A DNA stretch of 39,884 nucleotides from Dongia mobilis (lineage in GTDB: Bacteria > Pseudomonadota > Alphaproteobacteria > Dongiales > Dongiaceae), in the NCBI RefSeq assembly GCF_945906275.1, contig NZ_CAMDRA010000011.1, positions 1 to 39,884 of the forward strand. Reading direction: 5' to 3'. Within the stretch, counting starts at the first letter, position 1, and each line of letters opens with the position of its first letter. Position numbers and translations under genes: made by a program. Positions 26,401 to 32,918 of the stretch are shown piece after piece. The notes beneath the pieces were generated by a model, which ran no database searches, was not told the origin of the DNA, and saw only the letters and a list, made by a program, of their open reading frames with translations.

Positions 26401-28670
26401 CCGAGGCCGACCTGCAGATCACGGCCGAGAACCGGCTCTATGAGGACACACTGCGCGAGGTGGCCGACCTCATCGACCGCCATCAGAAAGCAGGCAGCAC
26501 CGACAAGGAAACCCTGGCCCAGGAGATCCGCAACGCCCAATCGCGCGCCCTCTTCTACGCCCAGGAGGCCTACAACACCCAGGCCGCCATCACCCATGTC
26601 GTGACCACGATCCAGGCCGGCAAGCGGTCGATCACGGTCGAAAGCCTGCTCGGCAAGGACCCACCGAAGCTCAACGTGCCGCTGACAGTCGACCAGGCGC
26701 GGCAAAGCTATATCGAGCAGATCTCCAACATGATGAAGGAGCTGAGCCATGGCGGCGACGGCGAGAAGATGGCCGGCAAGGCCGCCAAATATTTCATCCG
26801 CGCCCTCGATGCCGCCAAGATCGCCGGCCTCGACATCACCCATCTGGAAAGCGTCATCCGCGCCACGGTCGAGATCAACGACGTCCGCGCCGACATGAGC
26901 AAGGTGAAGGAGGCCTTGGCGGCGCGCTTCGGCGAAGCCGGCGCCGAGGCTTATCTGAAAGCGGTCAGTGACGGTATCGCAGAGTTGAACAAGGCGTTCT
27001 TCGGCAGCAGCGAGGCGAGGACGGCCGCCAATGACAACAAGGCCGCGACCGGGAGCGAAGCGCCGCCACCCGAGCCACCGCCGGTGCCGCCCCCGGTCGA
27101 ACCGGCATCCGGCAGCGAACCTGCTTCGCAAACCCGCGTGAACGACCCCAATGCCGAGACAGCGGCCGGTGCGGCCCCGAAGCCGGCGACGATTGACCCG
27201 CAGGCCGGCGGCATCACAGAGGTCGCCGCAGCAGATCGCAGTGCTTACGATTCCGGCCTGCAGGAGTTGCGCGGCGATCCGGTCTTTGCGCGCTGGCTGG
27301 AACAGGCCGTCACGACGAAGGACACCTTGCGGCAACTGGCCCTGATCGGCCTCACCCGCAGCCTGCTGGATCCCGCCGACCGGCTCCAGGCCGACGTCGC
27401 CCTGTCGACCGCCGAAGGGCTCATCAACCTCAATCCGGAACTGGCGGGCATCAACCTTCTCGAGGTCGCGCGCTACGTCAATCTCCATGCCGGCCGCAGC
27501 GGGCCGGGCGAAACCGGTGCCGCCGGCAGCCCGAACGCGGCACAGCTTGCGGTCGAAGCCCTGCTGCAGATCAATCCCACCGCCCATATCGCGATCCGCG
27601 ATCTGGTGGCAGCCGGCCGTCTCGACGGGACGCGCGCGCGCGAAGCGCTCAACGGCGCAAGGTCCACCCTCGCCCGCCAGGGTGGCGAGATCACCGATGC
27701 GACCGATGCGCTCGACCGCCATCCGCTCACCAGCTACACGGCTGACCCGCTGGCGCTCCTGGGTCGCATCGACGGCACCTATCTGGTGCAGCGCCCGCGC
27801 GCCGGTGTGCCGGGCGATGCCGAATTCTTCGCCGCCAACGACCTGCTGCCGCGCCTCACCATCGAGGTGGGCGGCCAGCGCTTCCACGCGACCGAACCGT
27901 TCCGCGGCCCCGATGGCCGCGTGTCGGTAGTGGCCTTCCAGGAGACCAGCGAAGGCCTGCTGGTGCCACGCACCTTCTATCTCAGCGGCGAGCACGGCGT
28001 CTGGCGCGCCGCCATCGCCTTGGCCGGCGGCCTCATCAGCAAGGGGCCGCTGCGGTTGGTTTATGAGAAAGACGATGTGCTCGTTGAAGTCAGCTACGAG
28101 GAGGCGATGCGGGAAGGCTTTGCCGCCCGGACACAGTTCGTCAACGAAAGTGTGGTCGATCTCGGCGCTGAAATGCAGGGCATCCTGTCGCGCTGGGCCA
28201 GCGTCCGCGGCGTCCGCGAGTTGGATCCCGCGGCCATGGAGCGCGCCTTCTATGGACATCTGGAGCGGGGCCATCATCTCGACCCGGGCGCGGAGTTCCA
28301 GGCCTTCGTCACCAGGTCCGATGTCGAACGGACTCTGGTCAGCAATGACAACGCCATCCCTGAAAATCTGCAACCGGACCTTGCGACCGGCCCGCTCGAC
28401 ACCTGGCGCGTCGACTCCCATGTCTACGGCATGCTCGATGGTGCCACCTATCTTTCCCGCGACGGCTCGGTCACCTATGTCGTGCTGCGTGATGCGCAGG
28501 GCCGCGTCTTCGTGCCCAGCATCCAGGATGCAAAAGTGGGTCTGACACCGTTCGGGACGCGCTGGGCCGCCTATGAGACAACCCTCAACAGTACGCCCAT
28601 GGTGCACGGCGCCAGTGCCTATGAAGCCAATGACAACTACGTCAACAACCTCAACCGGATGTTCCGCTGA
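17424..28670 (+). CDS. Giant secreted multidomain protein (3748 aa), family not recognised
   Basis: One uninterrupted frame of 3748 codons, about 400 kDa. Residues 1-30 are a signal peptide ending ASA-Q. Then come a Thr/Gln/Met-rich linker to about 260, an acidic His patch (275-289), a dense K/E/R coiled coil (about 369-476), and Ala-rich helices with a Cys pair near 483-489. Three related ~48-residue repeats (about 1073-1283) precede two ~60-residue repeats (about 1290-1352, 1378-1440). A TPR-like helical section extends to about 2570, and a small-residue hydrophobic stretch fills 2573-2765. A nucleotidyltransferase-like motif follows: G2857-S2858, D2864, D2866, and a possible third acid D2905. 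After more coiled coil and a Pro-rich linker (about 3212-3230) comes a C-terminal region (3270-3748) with a duplicated beta module. The plan resembles polymorphic toxins or surface giants. No immunity gene is evident downstream. Function is not known. Confidence 0.85.
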   Translation: MATFDLRACNGTIGGLAAIGLLAMGFGASAQEFLANPIGTTPTPYAGAYSSTPQIQSGAAIEQYFNPGGMTVINPPPLFGPAAGVFSLVPAQSLVQSPSTQQIVGPGSAPLQQNSELRTNPQLLMQAPATTQPTGGASATTYIPLPGGTELATIKSNPVQVIPLPNQPPILIPMNPETMTGTMTGGGASVMTGTAMTGTAQQVEQAQQGQATGVGGTTAIGSGQTIIAEPMITEPATGGTTQIGESETTEQAAGNAEMATEEEADAADATQVAESDGHSDEHHDDDDVDKERKKQEEALSTQRAMANMAMAQQQAESQLGFKPIADPTGEHTSVEHQQIMGAEVMAQISQLGASINNKVSMVLPEAIEVKVDKEAVRRLIEEEERRIEKEKKELKKRLERERKRLEREKKKIDKQRARNERDQKYRDRRAREDQQRRSAEDLNKQNEDLKKRAERLDQNQKDLDERDKKLRADEQKARANDPNCQGAECRGIQAQRTALSGERTNLVKAQGELQKDAQKFNGSVREWQADQRELDDLKDRGYGMDEGERAAHRQTQRVDAAKQDVEDIERARADLTRQAKWLEAEGKLDEDTANELRKQWKALEGAEGKASEALRNAEADLLKAQAEALGLGDVYKEAAKNFEAQSGDRPRWGQQVPALQDAMRDAQRLANASQDTLDQVSKMYGDAIDQVDAIESRLGADPRQPDGLPPVNASVGSEMGKLNAEFNKISDELKKLNPQGFMATKEWRDANKERVDTARALEQHERRLQELGDSDLAGVNAGSNKGPDEPLEYRSQAELARRHSFTYTGPEALRDEVMKERAALEKATGDFLAAQDKVNNIREGSADYQKGKELWKRADELQARAGFLDPLADVNQLSQDVQIFNSNLLTGLPRGADGAIDENAVIDRVQAMANGQMALLQNGVALEDAERRLAANPNGTDERKLVSDLKIQQREIIDEVGKTGISIDTRDGKFVPSAILNGNAEMWNTARDQTKATLEELDRNRQAAGMEANPTQPPGEAGKGSANRQLDREAGKQKAEQAELDKVAGAPPMPSPDVARSPAGDLNQLTNARNTLKANIDGLNQAVEKLPADHPAAPALIATRTSLEAAAKGVDGAITKVEQKIEQTKLRTQQLTNAAKSLEKNINAIDDRLVEIDGWTPEAAALTATRDSLEAAARSVDHALKETEPRPADLAQPKEIVVNQAPETATGTAAAAGKIAPLSPEVKETLTTNHEVLTQQITGLEEQIATLPVASPQAVALSATRDALKVSVTTIETALTAPVAAAPVTVTPARRAELEKQQDQIVRERLTINERLKSAPADDPEATKLRDRSAVLGNQLDAIERELSGPPSPVKVTPTEVAAAPPPAVTTAAAAPVTVNRRASLEKRQEQIVQQRLAVNERLKSLPADDPEAKKLRDKSALLGNLLEEIERELADPPATTTAAAPAATSVSTATAAERDPELTGLRRQMFDLDEKAKTLTIGSADWLKYNTERTDLLQRYVARYTVVKSTKGETAQQQPTAEDPIAGYFACLERDILPALKGSAVELSQSALTNLVMLFGPELAEEAVHNALDETLEVGDGDRAEIFLDALMRRMEALARERFGAEAGRSIAMGRAQILTALLGEPAIAKSTTLSDEVKSRLATVTKEMRAELGKELAAADNKPDLKLGLLGELAALSQLDGSDLGPLATEIAQELDRLAKAPLKSGAEGELRAATLQRLAGLLESLRPDTAEVAERLSKSRIGVIGQLRRQMTLLAETAPPERAAVLRTEAAKLLLREAAALLSGGDTAGALELLRRAGAETTLSASERDMALISVIDRALSDWSQSDDAARAKLGPIEKLAQERDQALERLSLSANPAEAAAATLARVRTAQANGDRATAERLLDEALKHRADDPVLQAEKLTLTLSDPSQPASPERIDQTLAKLPEALRLPAGLIALDRLIESGGAEAATALIEKLRALTAGTEDAAFLGAYLDARKALALAGTSEGKVTVAEVKDAITKARASLQPLAADNPLMAAELERLDALAAQIEHIDTLEKALAGGTTPAVGFDVLAREALSIGRLDLAEKALQRLGEVLFDGDTAISNTDALRSLRNAGMILETVRRRAAQGDLTPEQRALFEGFLGRAAPIVVGAIDKYLAERVPAAERTAARAATDPKLTQAANQRLAELRVLERMRWMAQASMLSPEQRATEVYRAEDAATQQVNAKIVEIRTRFAGLAKAVNEDATKSAELDKALAELDALRARRDGIIDFRLTYAAGPEFDPRDGFYGFLEPRTARDAEIRRLEGLLIGAEPGETANDLWQSRRDQRNYQARKGARERLLVDSDFEPTDRELRNNPTENGDYWLKMRLLQREVIYLDRRRAELVLEDPTRPGSAGTDLLNKLIAHESKVLTDLVKPSNALSEMLQDISGYGADNRALAKTLSDQLPQNEINGWLGEIEQARAGGDVQKGFLSLVRLRDASLAGEIDAFVNYLQMPWYKAGPARAYNLLIGMEATQTAVEAATVESSRLHATLIRAANNLPETLSAEDRTLLSRHGFLEDGKYVMPEHVRITPTTAGSEFASITQEGALGTVDRVLNAQHAAELVATVAIPGGIAGRLGRAVTAELLGTSRLLAHGLGLAAETAAFTGLSRAARAALDPDLLATREFWSGRALLAEYGHNLLTLGVLKIKGVGTEAANAAIKGVTRVGLRTQLEGAARAADFFGEAALLTGLNGALSSNSISRESFLENVLIVSLLRATHKAGDIAGGALGLNRTPEGSRTGLRELPKFARSAAAKEAAEIRYNEWLDAYYIPARRLMEQFKGDWAAARKAYTKGEISESQMRRMVEMRRWVVDTLAQEILGELKGEVEAFGSENLTSDYDISFVGPMAQVAVILFNARFNSRWGAAADIGGRETGVTLDTNAYTRSEHLNYLGGARDVWLQDSFAHLAARKYLGDAEWAAYRSRVEAAADTAKSADLARMLDSVEAQFKDLKLAIEAKKAELTGTVAEADLQITAENRLYEDTLREVADLIDRHQKAGSTDKETLAQEIRNAQSRALFYAQEAYNTQAAITHVVTTIQAGKRSITVESLLGKDPPKLNVPLTVDQARQSYIEQISNMMKELSHGGDGEKMAGKAAKYFIRALDAAKIAGLDITHLESVIRATVEINDVRADMSKVKEALAARFGEAGAEAYLKAVSDGIAELNKAFFGSSEARTAANDNKAATGSEAPPPEPPPVPPPVEPASGSEPASQTRVNDPNAETAAGAAPKPATIDPQAGGITEVAAADRSAYDSGLQELRGDPVFARWLEQAVTTKDTLRQLALIGLTRSLLDPADRLQADVALSTAEGLINLNPELAGINLLEVARYVNLHAGRSGPGETGAAGSPNAAQLAVEALLQINPTAHIAIRDLVAAGRLDGTRAREALNGARSTLARQGGEITDATDALDRHPLTSYTADPLALLGRIDGTYLVQRPRAGVPGDAEFFAANDLLPRLTIEVGGQRFHATEPFRGPDGRVSVVAFQETSEGLLVPRTFYLSGEHGVWRAAIALAGGLISKGPLRLVYEKDDVLVEVSYEEAMREGFAARTQFVNESVVDLGAEMQGILSRWASVRGVRELDPAAMERAFYGHLERGHHLDPGAEFQAFVTRSDVERTLVSNDNAIPENLQPDLATGPLDTWRVDSHVYGMLDGATYLSRDGSVTYVVLRDAQGRVFVPSIQDAKVGLTPFGTRWAAYETTLNSTPMVHGASAYEANDNYVNNLNRMFR
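20640..21275 (+). repeat. Three ~48-residue helical repeats within the giant gene
   Basis: Encoded residues about 1073-1126, 1136-1190 and 1229-1283 share a pattern of I..L...I..LP...P...AL.ATR.SLEAAA..V..A. Spacing is irregular and linkers are Pro/Ala-rich. They look like diverged internal duplications forming helical hairpins. Confidence 0.6.
21292..21744 (+). repeat. Two ~60-residue tandem repeats within the giant gene
   Basis: Copies at residues about 1290-1352 and 1378-1440 are closely similar. Both run RRA-LEK-Q-QIV, then NERLKS-PADDPEA-KLRD-SA-LGN-L--IEREL. High similarity suggests a recent duplication. Linkers are Ala/Pro/Thr-rich. Confidence 0.75.
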
Positions 28671-28766
28671 TACCCGCGACGGCGACGGACGGTGTCCCGT
28701 GCTTGACGCGCGGCCGGCTCACGGCCATGGTCATCCCTCGGTACGATTTGTCCCCTGAGGAATCCC

Positions 28767-29687
28767 TTGAAGAGCATAGCGTCCATCGGCGAATGCATGG
28801 TCGAGTTCGCCCCCGATGGCAACGGCGCCTGGCGCATGGGCTTTGCCGGCGACACGTTCAACACGCTGTGGACCCTGCGCGGCCTGCTGCCCGCGACGGT
28901 GCGGACCGATTACGTCTCGGCCTTCGGCGACGATGATTTTTCGCGCCGGCAGCTGGCCTTCTTTGCCGATCACGGAATCGGCACGGCCGAGAGCCCCTGC
29001 CTGAAGGGCGGCCGCCCCGGTCTCTACGCCATCACCCTCGACGGCCATGAGCGCAGCTTCACCTATTGGCGCAGCGATGCGGTGGCGCGCCGCCTTGCCG
29101 ATGATCCTTCGCTGCTGCTGGCTAGCCTTGCCAGGCGCGACCTCATCTATTTCTCCGGCATCACGCTGGCCATCCTGGCGCCACCTGCCCGCGCTTTGCT
29201 GATGTCGGCGCTGACCGAGGCGCGCGCCGCCGGCAGCAGGCTCGCTTTCGACCCCAATTACCGCGCCCGCCTGTGGCCAGGCATCGATGAGGCCAGGATT
29301 GCGATCACGGCGGCGCTGCAGCTTGCCGACATCGCCCTTCCCACCCATGACGATGAGAAGCAGCTGTTCGGCGATACCGACCCGGACGCCACGGTGCGGC
29401 GGCTGCTCGGGCACAAAGTTCCGGAATTCGTGGTGAAGGATGGCGGCAATCCCGCCTTGCTCGGCACCGCGTCCGGAGTCGAGGAGATCTCGGCGGTCAA
29501 ACCCGTCCAGCTGGTCGACACCTCCGGCGCCGGCGACGCCTTCAACGGCGCCTATCTCAGCGCCCGCCTGCAAGGCCAGAAGCCAAGCGCGGCAGCCATG
29601 GCGGCACACCGCGTGGCATCCGTGGCGATCGGCGTCCGAGGCGCCCTCACCCCCTTTGACAAGCTGGCGGCCGCGCGCCAACCCTGA
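28767..29687 (+). CDS. kdgK: 2-dehydro-3-deoxygluconokinase (PfkB family)
   Basis: A 306-residue ribokinase/PfkB-family sugar kinase, most like KdgK, which phosphorylates 2-keto-3-deoxygluconate to KDPG, the substrate of Eda. It has the GECMVEFAP start with the GFAGDTFNT substrate loop, the ERSFTYWRSDAVAR block typical of KdgK, and the catalytic DTSGAGDAFNGAYL signature near the C-terminus (Asp base). The start is TTG at 28767, with TGAGGA upstream; no nearer ATG fits. It follows the giant gene by 96 bases with no clear terminator between, so read-through is possible. The substrate is inferred from sequence pattern only. Confidence 0.83.
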   Translation: MKSIASIGECMVEFAPDGNGAWRMGFAGDTFNTLWTLRGLLPATVRTDYVSAFGDDDFSRRQLAFFADHGIGTAESPCLKGGRPGLYAITLDGHERSFTYWRSDAVARRLADDPSLLLASLARRDLIYFSGITLAILAPPARALLMSALTEARAAGSRLAFDPNYRARLWPGIDEARIAITAALQLADIALPTHDDEKQLFGDTDPDATVRRLLGHKVPEFVVKDGGNPALLGTASGVEEISAVKPVQLVDTSGAGDAFNGAYLSARLQGQKPSAAAMAAHRVASVAIGVRGALTPFDKLAAARQP

Positions 29688-29729
29688 CCCGCCCGAAACG
29701 GCGTCATCATAAATTCATGCGATTGCGAC

Positions 29730-30611
29730 GTGACCGCAATGCCCCTGCGCTATCTGTTTGGCATGAGCAGTCTCTCCTTGACCTATGCCAGCGCCTACGA
29801 CACGCCGCTTGCGCGCCTGTCGATCCGGGCCATCGAAATCTTGAGCGGCCAGCTGCGCCTCAAACGCCTCTACGACATCTACCAGGCGGAGATGACGGGC
29901 CAGGCCGAGTTCTGGGACGCGGCCTTGCGCCTCCTCCAGCTGCAGATCGATTACGACGCCGCGAAACTGGCACGCCTGCCAACCACGGGTCCCCTGGTGA
30001 TCATCGCCAACCATCCCTTCGGCTTGGTCGACGGCCTGCTGATCGGCCATCTCGCCAACCGGGTGCGCGATGATTTCAAGGTGCTGACCAATGCCAGGCT
30101 CTATCCGCCCGATGCCGCGATCCAGCGCTATATCCTGCCCATCGATTTTGATCCCGGTCCCGAGGCGCAGGCAACGACGCTGAAGACCCGCGCCATTGCG
30201 CGCCGCCATCTTTCTGAAGGCGGCTGCCTCATCGTCTTTCCGGCGGGTGGTGTCGCCACCACACCGACGCCCTTTGCAAAACAAGCCGTCGATCTCGACT
30301 GGAAGCCCTTCACCGCGCGCCTGATCCACGCCGCGCGCGCCGATGTGGTGCCGATGTATTTCCACGGCCAGAACAGCCGCCTGTTCCAGATCGCCAGCCA
30401 TATCAGCATGACGGCCAGGCTTGCCTTGCTGCTGCACGAGGTCGCCAACAAGATCGGGACCCAGTTCAAGGTCTCGATCGGCGAGGTCATTCCCTATGGC
30501 GCGGTGGAACCCCTGCGCGATCCCCACGAACTCAGCCGGCATTTGCGCCAGCGCACGGAATGGCTGGGCGATCCGGCGTCACGCCCCGGCAGCACGGGCA
30601 TCATCGCCTAG
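29730..30611 (+). CDS. Lysophospholipid acyltransferase-like protein
   Basis: About 293 residues, related to 1-acyl-glycerol-3-phosphate/lysophospholipid acyltransferases (PlsC-like fold). These transfer acyl chains to lysophospholipids or related acceptors at the inner membrane. It carries NHPFGLVDG (N94, H95, D101) as the catalytic block and IVFPAGGVA as the later motif. The acceptor is unknown. The start is uncertain: GTG 29730, ATG 29739 and ATG 29763 are in frame and none has a strong ribosome-binding site. Its TAG shares the CTAG palindrome (30608-30611) with the stop of the convergent oxidoreductase gene. Confidence 0.78.
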   Translation: MTAMPLRYLFGMSSLSLTYASAYDTPLARLSIRAIEILSGQLRLKRLYDIYQAEMTGQAEFWDAALRLLQLQIDYDAAKLARLPTTGPLVIIANHPFGLVDGLLIGHLANRVRDDFKVLTNARLYPPDAAIQRYILPIDFDPGPEAQATTLKTRAIARRHLSEGGCLIVFPAGGVATTPTPFAKQAVDLDWKPFTARLIHAARADVVPMYFHGQNSRLFQIASHISMTARLALLLHEVANKIGTQFKVSIGEVIPYGAVEPLRDPHELSRHLRQRTEWLGDPASRPGSTGIIA

Positions 30612-31891
30612 GCAACCTGGCGCTTGCCTTCCTTGAGATCGTAATAGCGCATCATCCAGGGCACGAACCAGTTATTGCCCTGATAGAACGGCACCGTCTT
30701 GAATGGCTGGTCGGCGAAGACCGACGTCACAGAGCCCGGCGCCAGGATGCGTTGTGCGAGCAACCGCCCGAAATGCGAACCCATCGGCAGGCCGGCAAAA
30801 CAATAGCCGACCGCATAATGAATGCCCTCATGGGTACCAAGATGCGGCAGCAGGTCGAAGGTCGCAGCACAGCGCCCGGTCCAGCTATGCGACACGCCGA
30901 CATCCTTCAGGTCCGGAAACACCGCGCGAAGCTCGGCGGAAAGTCGTCGTCCCATCGTCACCTGGTCGCTGCGTTCACCTGTCTTGCCGCAATAGAGGAT
31001 GCGCGTGCCGTCGGGTGATCGCCGGATCGCATCGATGTTCATGAAGCAATCGATATAGGTGCGGTCCTTGGGCAGCAATTGGTCGATGAGCCCTGCCGGC
31101 AGCTCCTCCGTCGCCATCTGCCAGGCATCGAACGGAATGAGCCGCCGCTGCAGCCAGGGCAGCAACCAGTCGGTATAGCCATTGGTCGCCATGATCACGT
31201 CGCGCGCCACAACCTGCCCACGCGCCGTCTCGACTGTGAACCCCGATCCATCGCGCACAAGCCTGCTCACGCGCGTGTCAGGATAAAGCGCAACACCCGC
31301 CGCCAAGGCCGCCCGCACCAGCCCCTGGTGATAGAGGCCGGGATGGATCGACGCCAGATCCGGCAGCACCACGCCGCCGAGATAGCGCGGACTGCCGATC
31401 TCGCGCGGCAGGGAAGCCTTGTCCAGCACCTCGAAGGGCGAGCCCAGATGCAATTGCCGGAGGTCATATTCGCGCTTCAGATCCTCGAATTGCGACGCCG
31501 TCTCCGCCACCACCAATCTGCCATGGACGCGGAAATCACACGCGATCGCATACTCGGCGACCGTGTCGGCGACCGCGCGGAACGCTGTCTGCATTTCCTG
31601 GTAGGTCGCGATGGCATGGGCGAGGCCCTTGGCCTTCACCAGATCGCCGAAGGAATATTTGAGCGTGCGGCCGACGAAGCCCGAATTGCGGCTGGAGGCA
31701 CCCGAGCCGATCGCCCCACTGTCGAACACCGCGACCGAGCGTCCGGCTTCCCTGAGCTTCAAGGCGGCGATGAGCCCGGTATAGCCGGAGCCGACGATGG
31801 CGACGTCGATCTTCTGCGGCACATCGCCGGGCGTGATCTCGGGGCGTGGGGCCGCCTCCCACCAATAGGGATCGGTCTTCATCATGGTCAT
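30608..31891 (-). CDS. FAD-dependent oxidoreductase (DAO family, PuuB-like)
   Basis: A 427-residue flavoprotein of the glycine/D-amino-acid oxidase superfamily. The FAD-binding Rossmann motif VAIVGSGYTGLIAA (31-44) is followed by a DSGAIGSGASSRNSGF block typical of this group. The C-terminus has HSWTGRCAATFDLLPHLG and GYCFAGLPMGSH. It resembles gamma-glutamylputrescine oxidoreductase and similar amine oxidases; the substrate cannot be assigned. ATG 31891 overlaps the stop of the upstream dehydrogenase gene by 4 bases (ATGA), so the two form an operon and may act in one catabolic route. Confidence 0.85.
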   Translation of the reverse strand: MTMMKTDPYWWEAAPRPEITPGDVPQKIDVAIVGSGYTGLIAALKLREAGRSVAVFDSGAIGSGASSRNSGFVGRTLKYSFGDLVKAKGLAHAIATYQEMQTAFRAVADTVAEYAIACDFRVHGRLVVAETASQFEDLKREYDLRQLHLGSPFEVLDKASLPREIGSPRYLGGVVLPDLASIHPGLYHQGLVRAALAAGVALYPDTRVSRLVRDGSGFTVETARGQVVARDVIMATNGYTDWLLPWLQRRLIPFDAWQMATEELPAGLIDQLLPKDRTYIDCFMNIDAIRRSPDGTRILYCGKTGERSDQVTMGRRLSAELRAVFPDLKDVGVSHSWTGRCAATFDLLPHLGTHEGIHYAVGYCFAGLPMGSHFGRLLAQRILAPGSVTSVFADQPFKTVPFYQGNNWFVPWMMRYYDLKEGKRQVA

Positions 31892-32811
31892 TTCTTATTG
31901 TCGCGATCGGCCTTCAGCCAGCGGAACAATTCATCCATGCGCCGCGCGCGCAAGGCGCCCGCATCGCGCTTGCGCCAATCATAGATGCCGGGCATGCCGC
32001 TCTGCGTCACCAGGACCGCGACCTTGTCGGGCGCCTGTGGTGCCGTCGAGAGATCCGGGATGAGCGAATTGCCGAAATTCACCATGGTGGCAAGCCCGCC
32101 GATATCGGCCGATTCAATCGGGCCGGTGATGCCGATGCGCCGCCCGAACGAGGCCCGCACGACCGCATCGATGGCCTCCGCCGAGGCGATGCCCTCGGCC
32201 CAGAGCGCCCAGGCCTCGCGCAGCAGCGCAAATTGCAGCCGGTTGCCGATGAAGCCTTTGACTTCCTTTTCGATCACCACCGGTTCCTTGCCCGTGCCGC
32301 GGATGATGGCGACCGTGCGCGCCAGCACGGCGGGCGAACAGAACGGCCCGCCGCACACCTCGACCAGCGGGATGAGCTGCGGCGGATACCAGAAATGGGT
32401 GGCGATGACTCGGTCGCGATGCTTGACGTTGGCGACGAGCGCACTGGCCGGCTGGCCGCTCGACGAGGCAAGAATGGTGGTGGGCGGACACATCGCATCC
32501 AACTCGCCGAAGATCTGGAGCTTCAGCGGCAGATCCTCGGTCACCGCCTCGATCACCAGATCGGCATTCGCCGCATCCTTGAGGTCGGTACTGAGATTGA
32601 TGCGCCCCGGCACGGCCTTCGCATCATCGGCCGAGAGCAGGTCCTGGCGCACGAACTCGGCGAGGCTCTCCTGGATCTTGCCGATGGCTGTATCGAGACT
32701 GGCGCGGCTGCGCCCGATCATCGTGACCTTGTGCCCGACGCTGGCAAACACCTGCGCCACGCCATGCCCGATGATCCCGTTGCCGATGACGGCTATCTTC
32801 TCAGCGCCCAT
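31888..32811 (-). CDS. 3-hydroxyacyl-CoA dehydrogenase family NAD-dependent oxidoreductase
   Basis: A 307-residue NAD(P)-dependent enzyme with the two-domain plan of 3-hydroxyacyl-CoA dehydrogenases and relatives such as carnitine or gulonate dehydrogenase. Evidence is the N-terminal IAVIGNGIIGHGVA (G10, G12, G15), ASSSGQPAS, the catalytic-His stretch ATHFWYPPQLIPLVEV (family usually HFFNP) and GFIGNRLQFALLREA. The Trp-Tyr change suggests a non-acyl-CoA substrate. ATG 32811 fits a GGAGG at 6 bases; a TTG two codons earlier is possible. The ribosome-binding site lies in the arm of a 12-bp hairpin (32818-32847). It is co-transcribed with the FAD oxidoreductase. Confidence 0.87.
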   Translation of the reverse strand: MGAEKIAVIGNGIIGHGVAQVFASVGHKVTMIGRSRASLDTAIGKIQESLAEFVRQDLLSADDAKAVPGRINLSTDLKDAANADLVIEAVTEDLPLKLQIFGELDAMCPPTTILASSSGQPASALVANVKHRDRVIATHFWYPPQLIPLVEVCGGPFCSPAVLARTVAIIRGTGKEPVVIEKEVKGFIGNRLQFALLREAWALWAEGIASAEAIDAVVRASFGRRIGITGPIESADIGGLATMVNFGNSLIPDLSTAPQAPDKVAVLVTQSGMPGIYDWRKRDAGALRARRMDELFRWLKADRDNKK

Positions 32812-32817
32812 CCCCAA

Positions 32818-32847
32818 CCTCCAGCCCGATAAATGTCGGGCTGGAGG
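32818..32847 (-). promoter_or_regulatory. 12-bp hairpin hiding the ribosome-binding site of the dehydrogenase gene
   Basis: A perfect 12-bp inverted repeat (32818-32829 with 32836-32847, 6-base loop). In the minus-strand transcript the 3' arm ends in CTGGAGG, followed by TTGGGG and ATG 32811, so the stem contains the GGAGG. It may also serve as terminator of the upstream chemoreceptor gene, whose stop is about 70 bases away, although no T-run follows. Confidence 0.55.
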
Positions 32848-32918
32848 CTAGGATGGATGACGCATCCTGGTCGAGTAAAATCTTAAGAGGCGCGCACTTC
32901 CGCGATGAAGCTCTCGAC

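Noticed and set aside
25713-28607. A 964-codon open frame on the minus strand
   Set aside because: It is antisense to the giant gene, which has better coding features; the frame is a GC-bias shadow.
28671-28766. Possible immunity gene for the giant protein
   Set aside because: Only 96 bases lie before the KdgK-type kinase, with no open frame worth calling.
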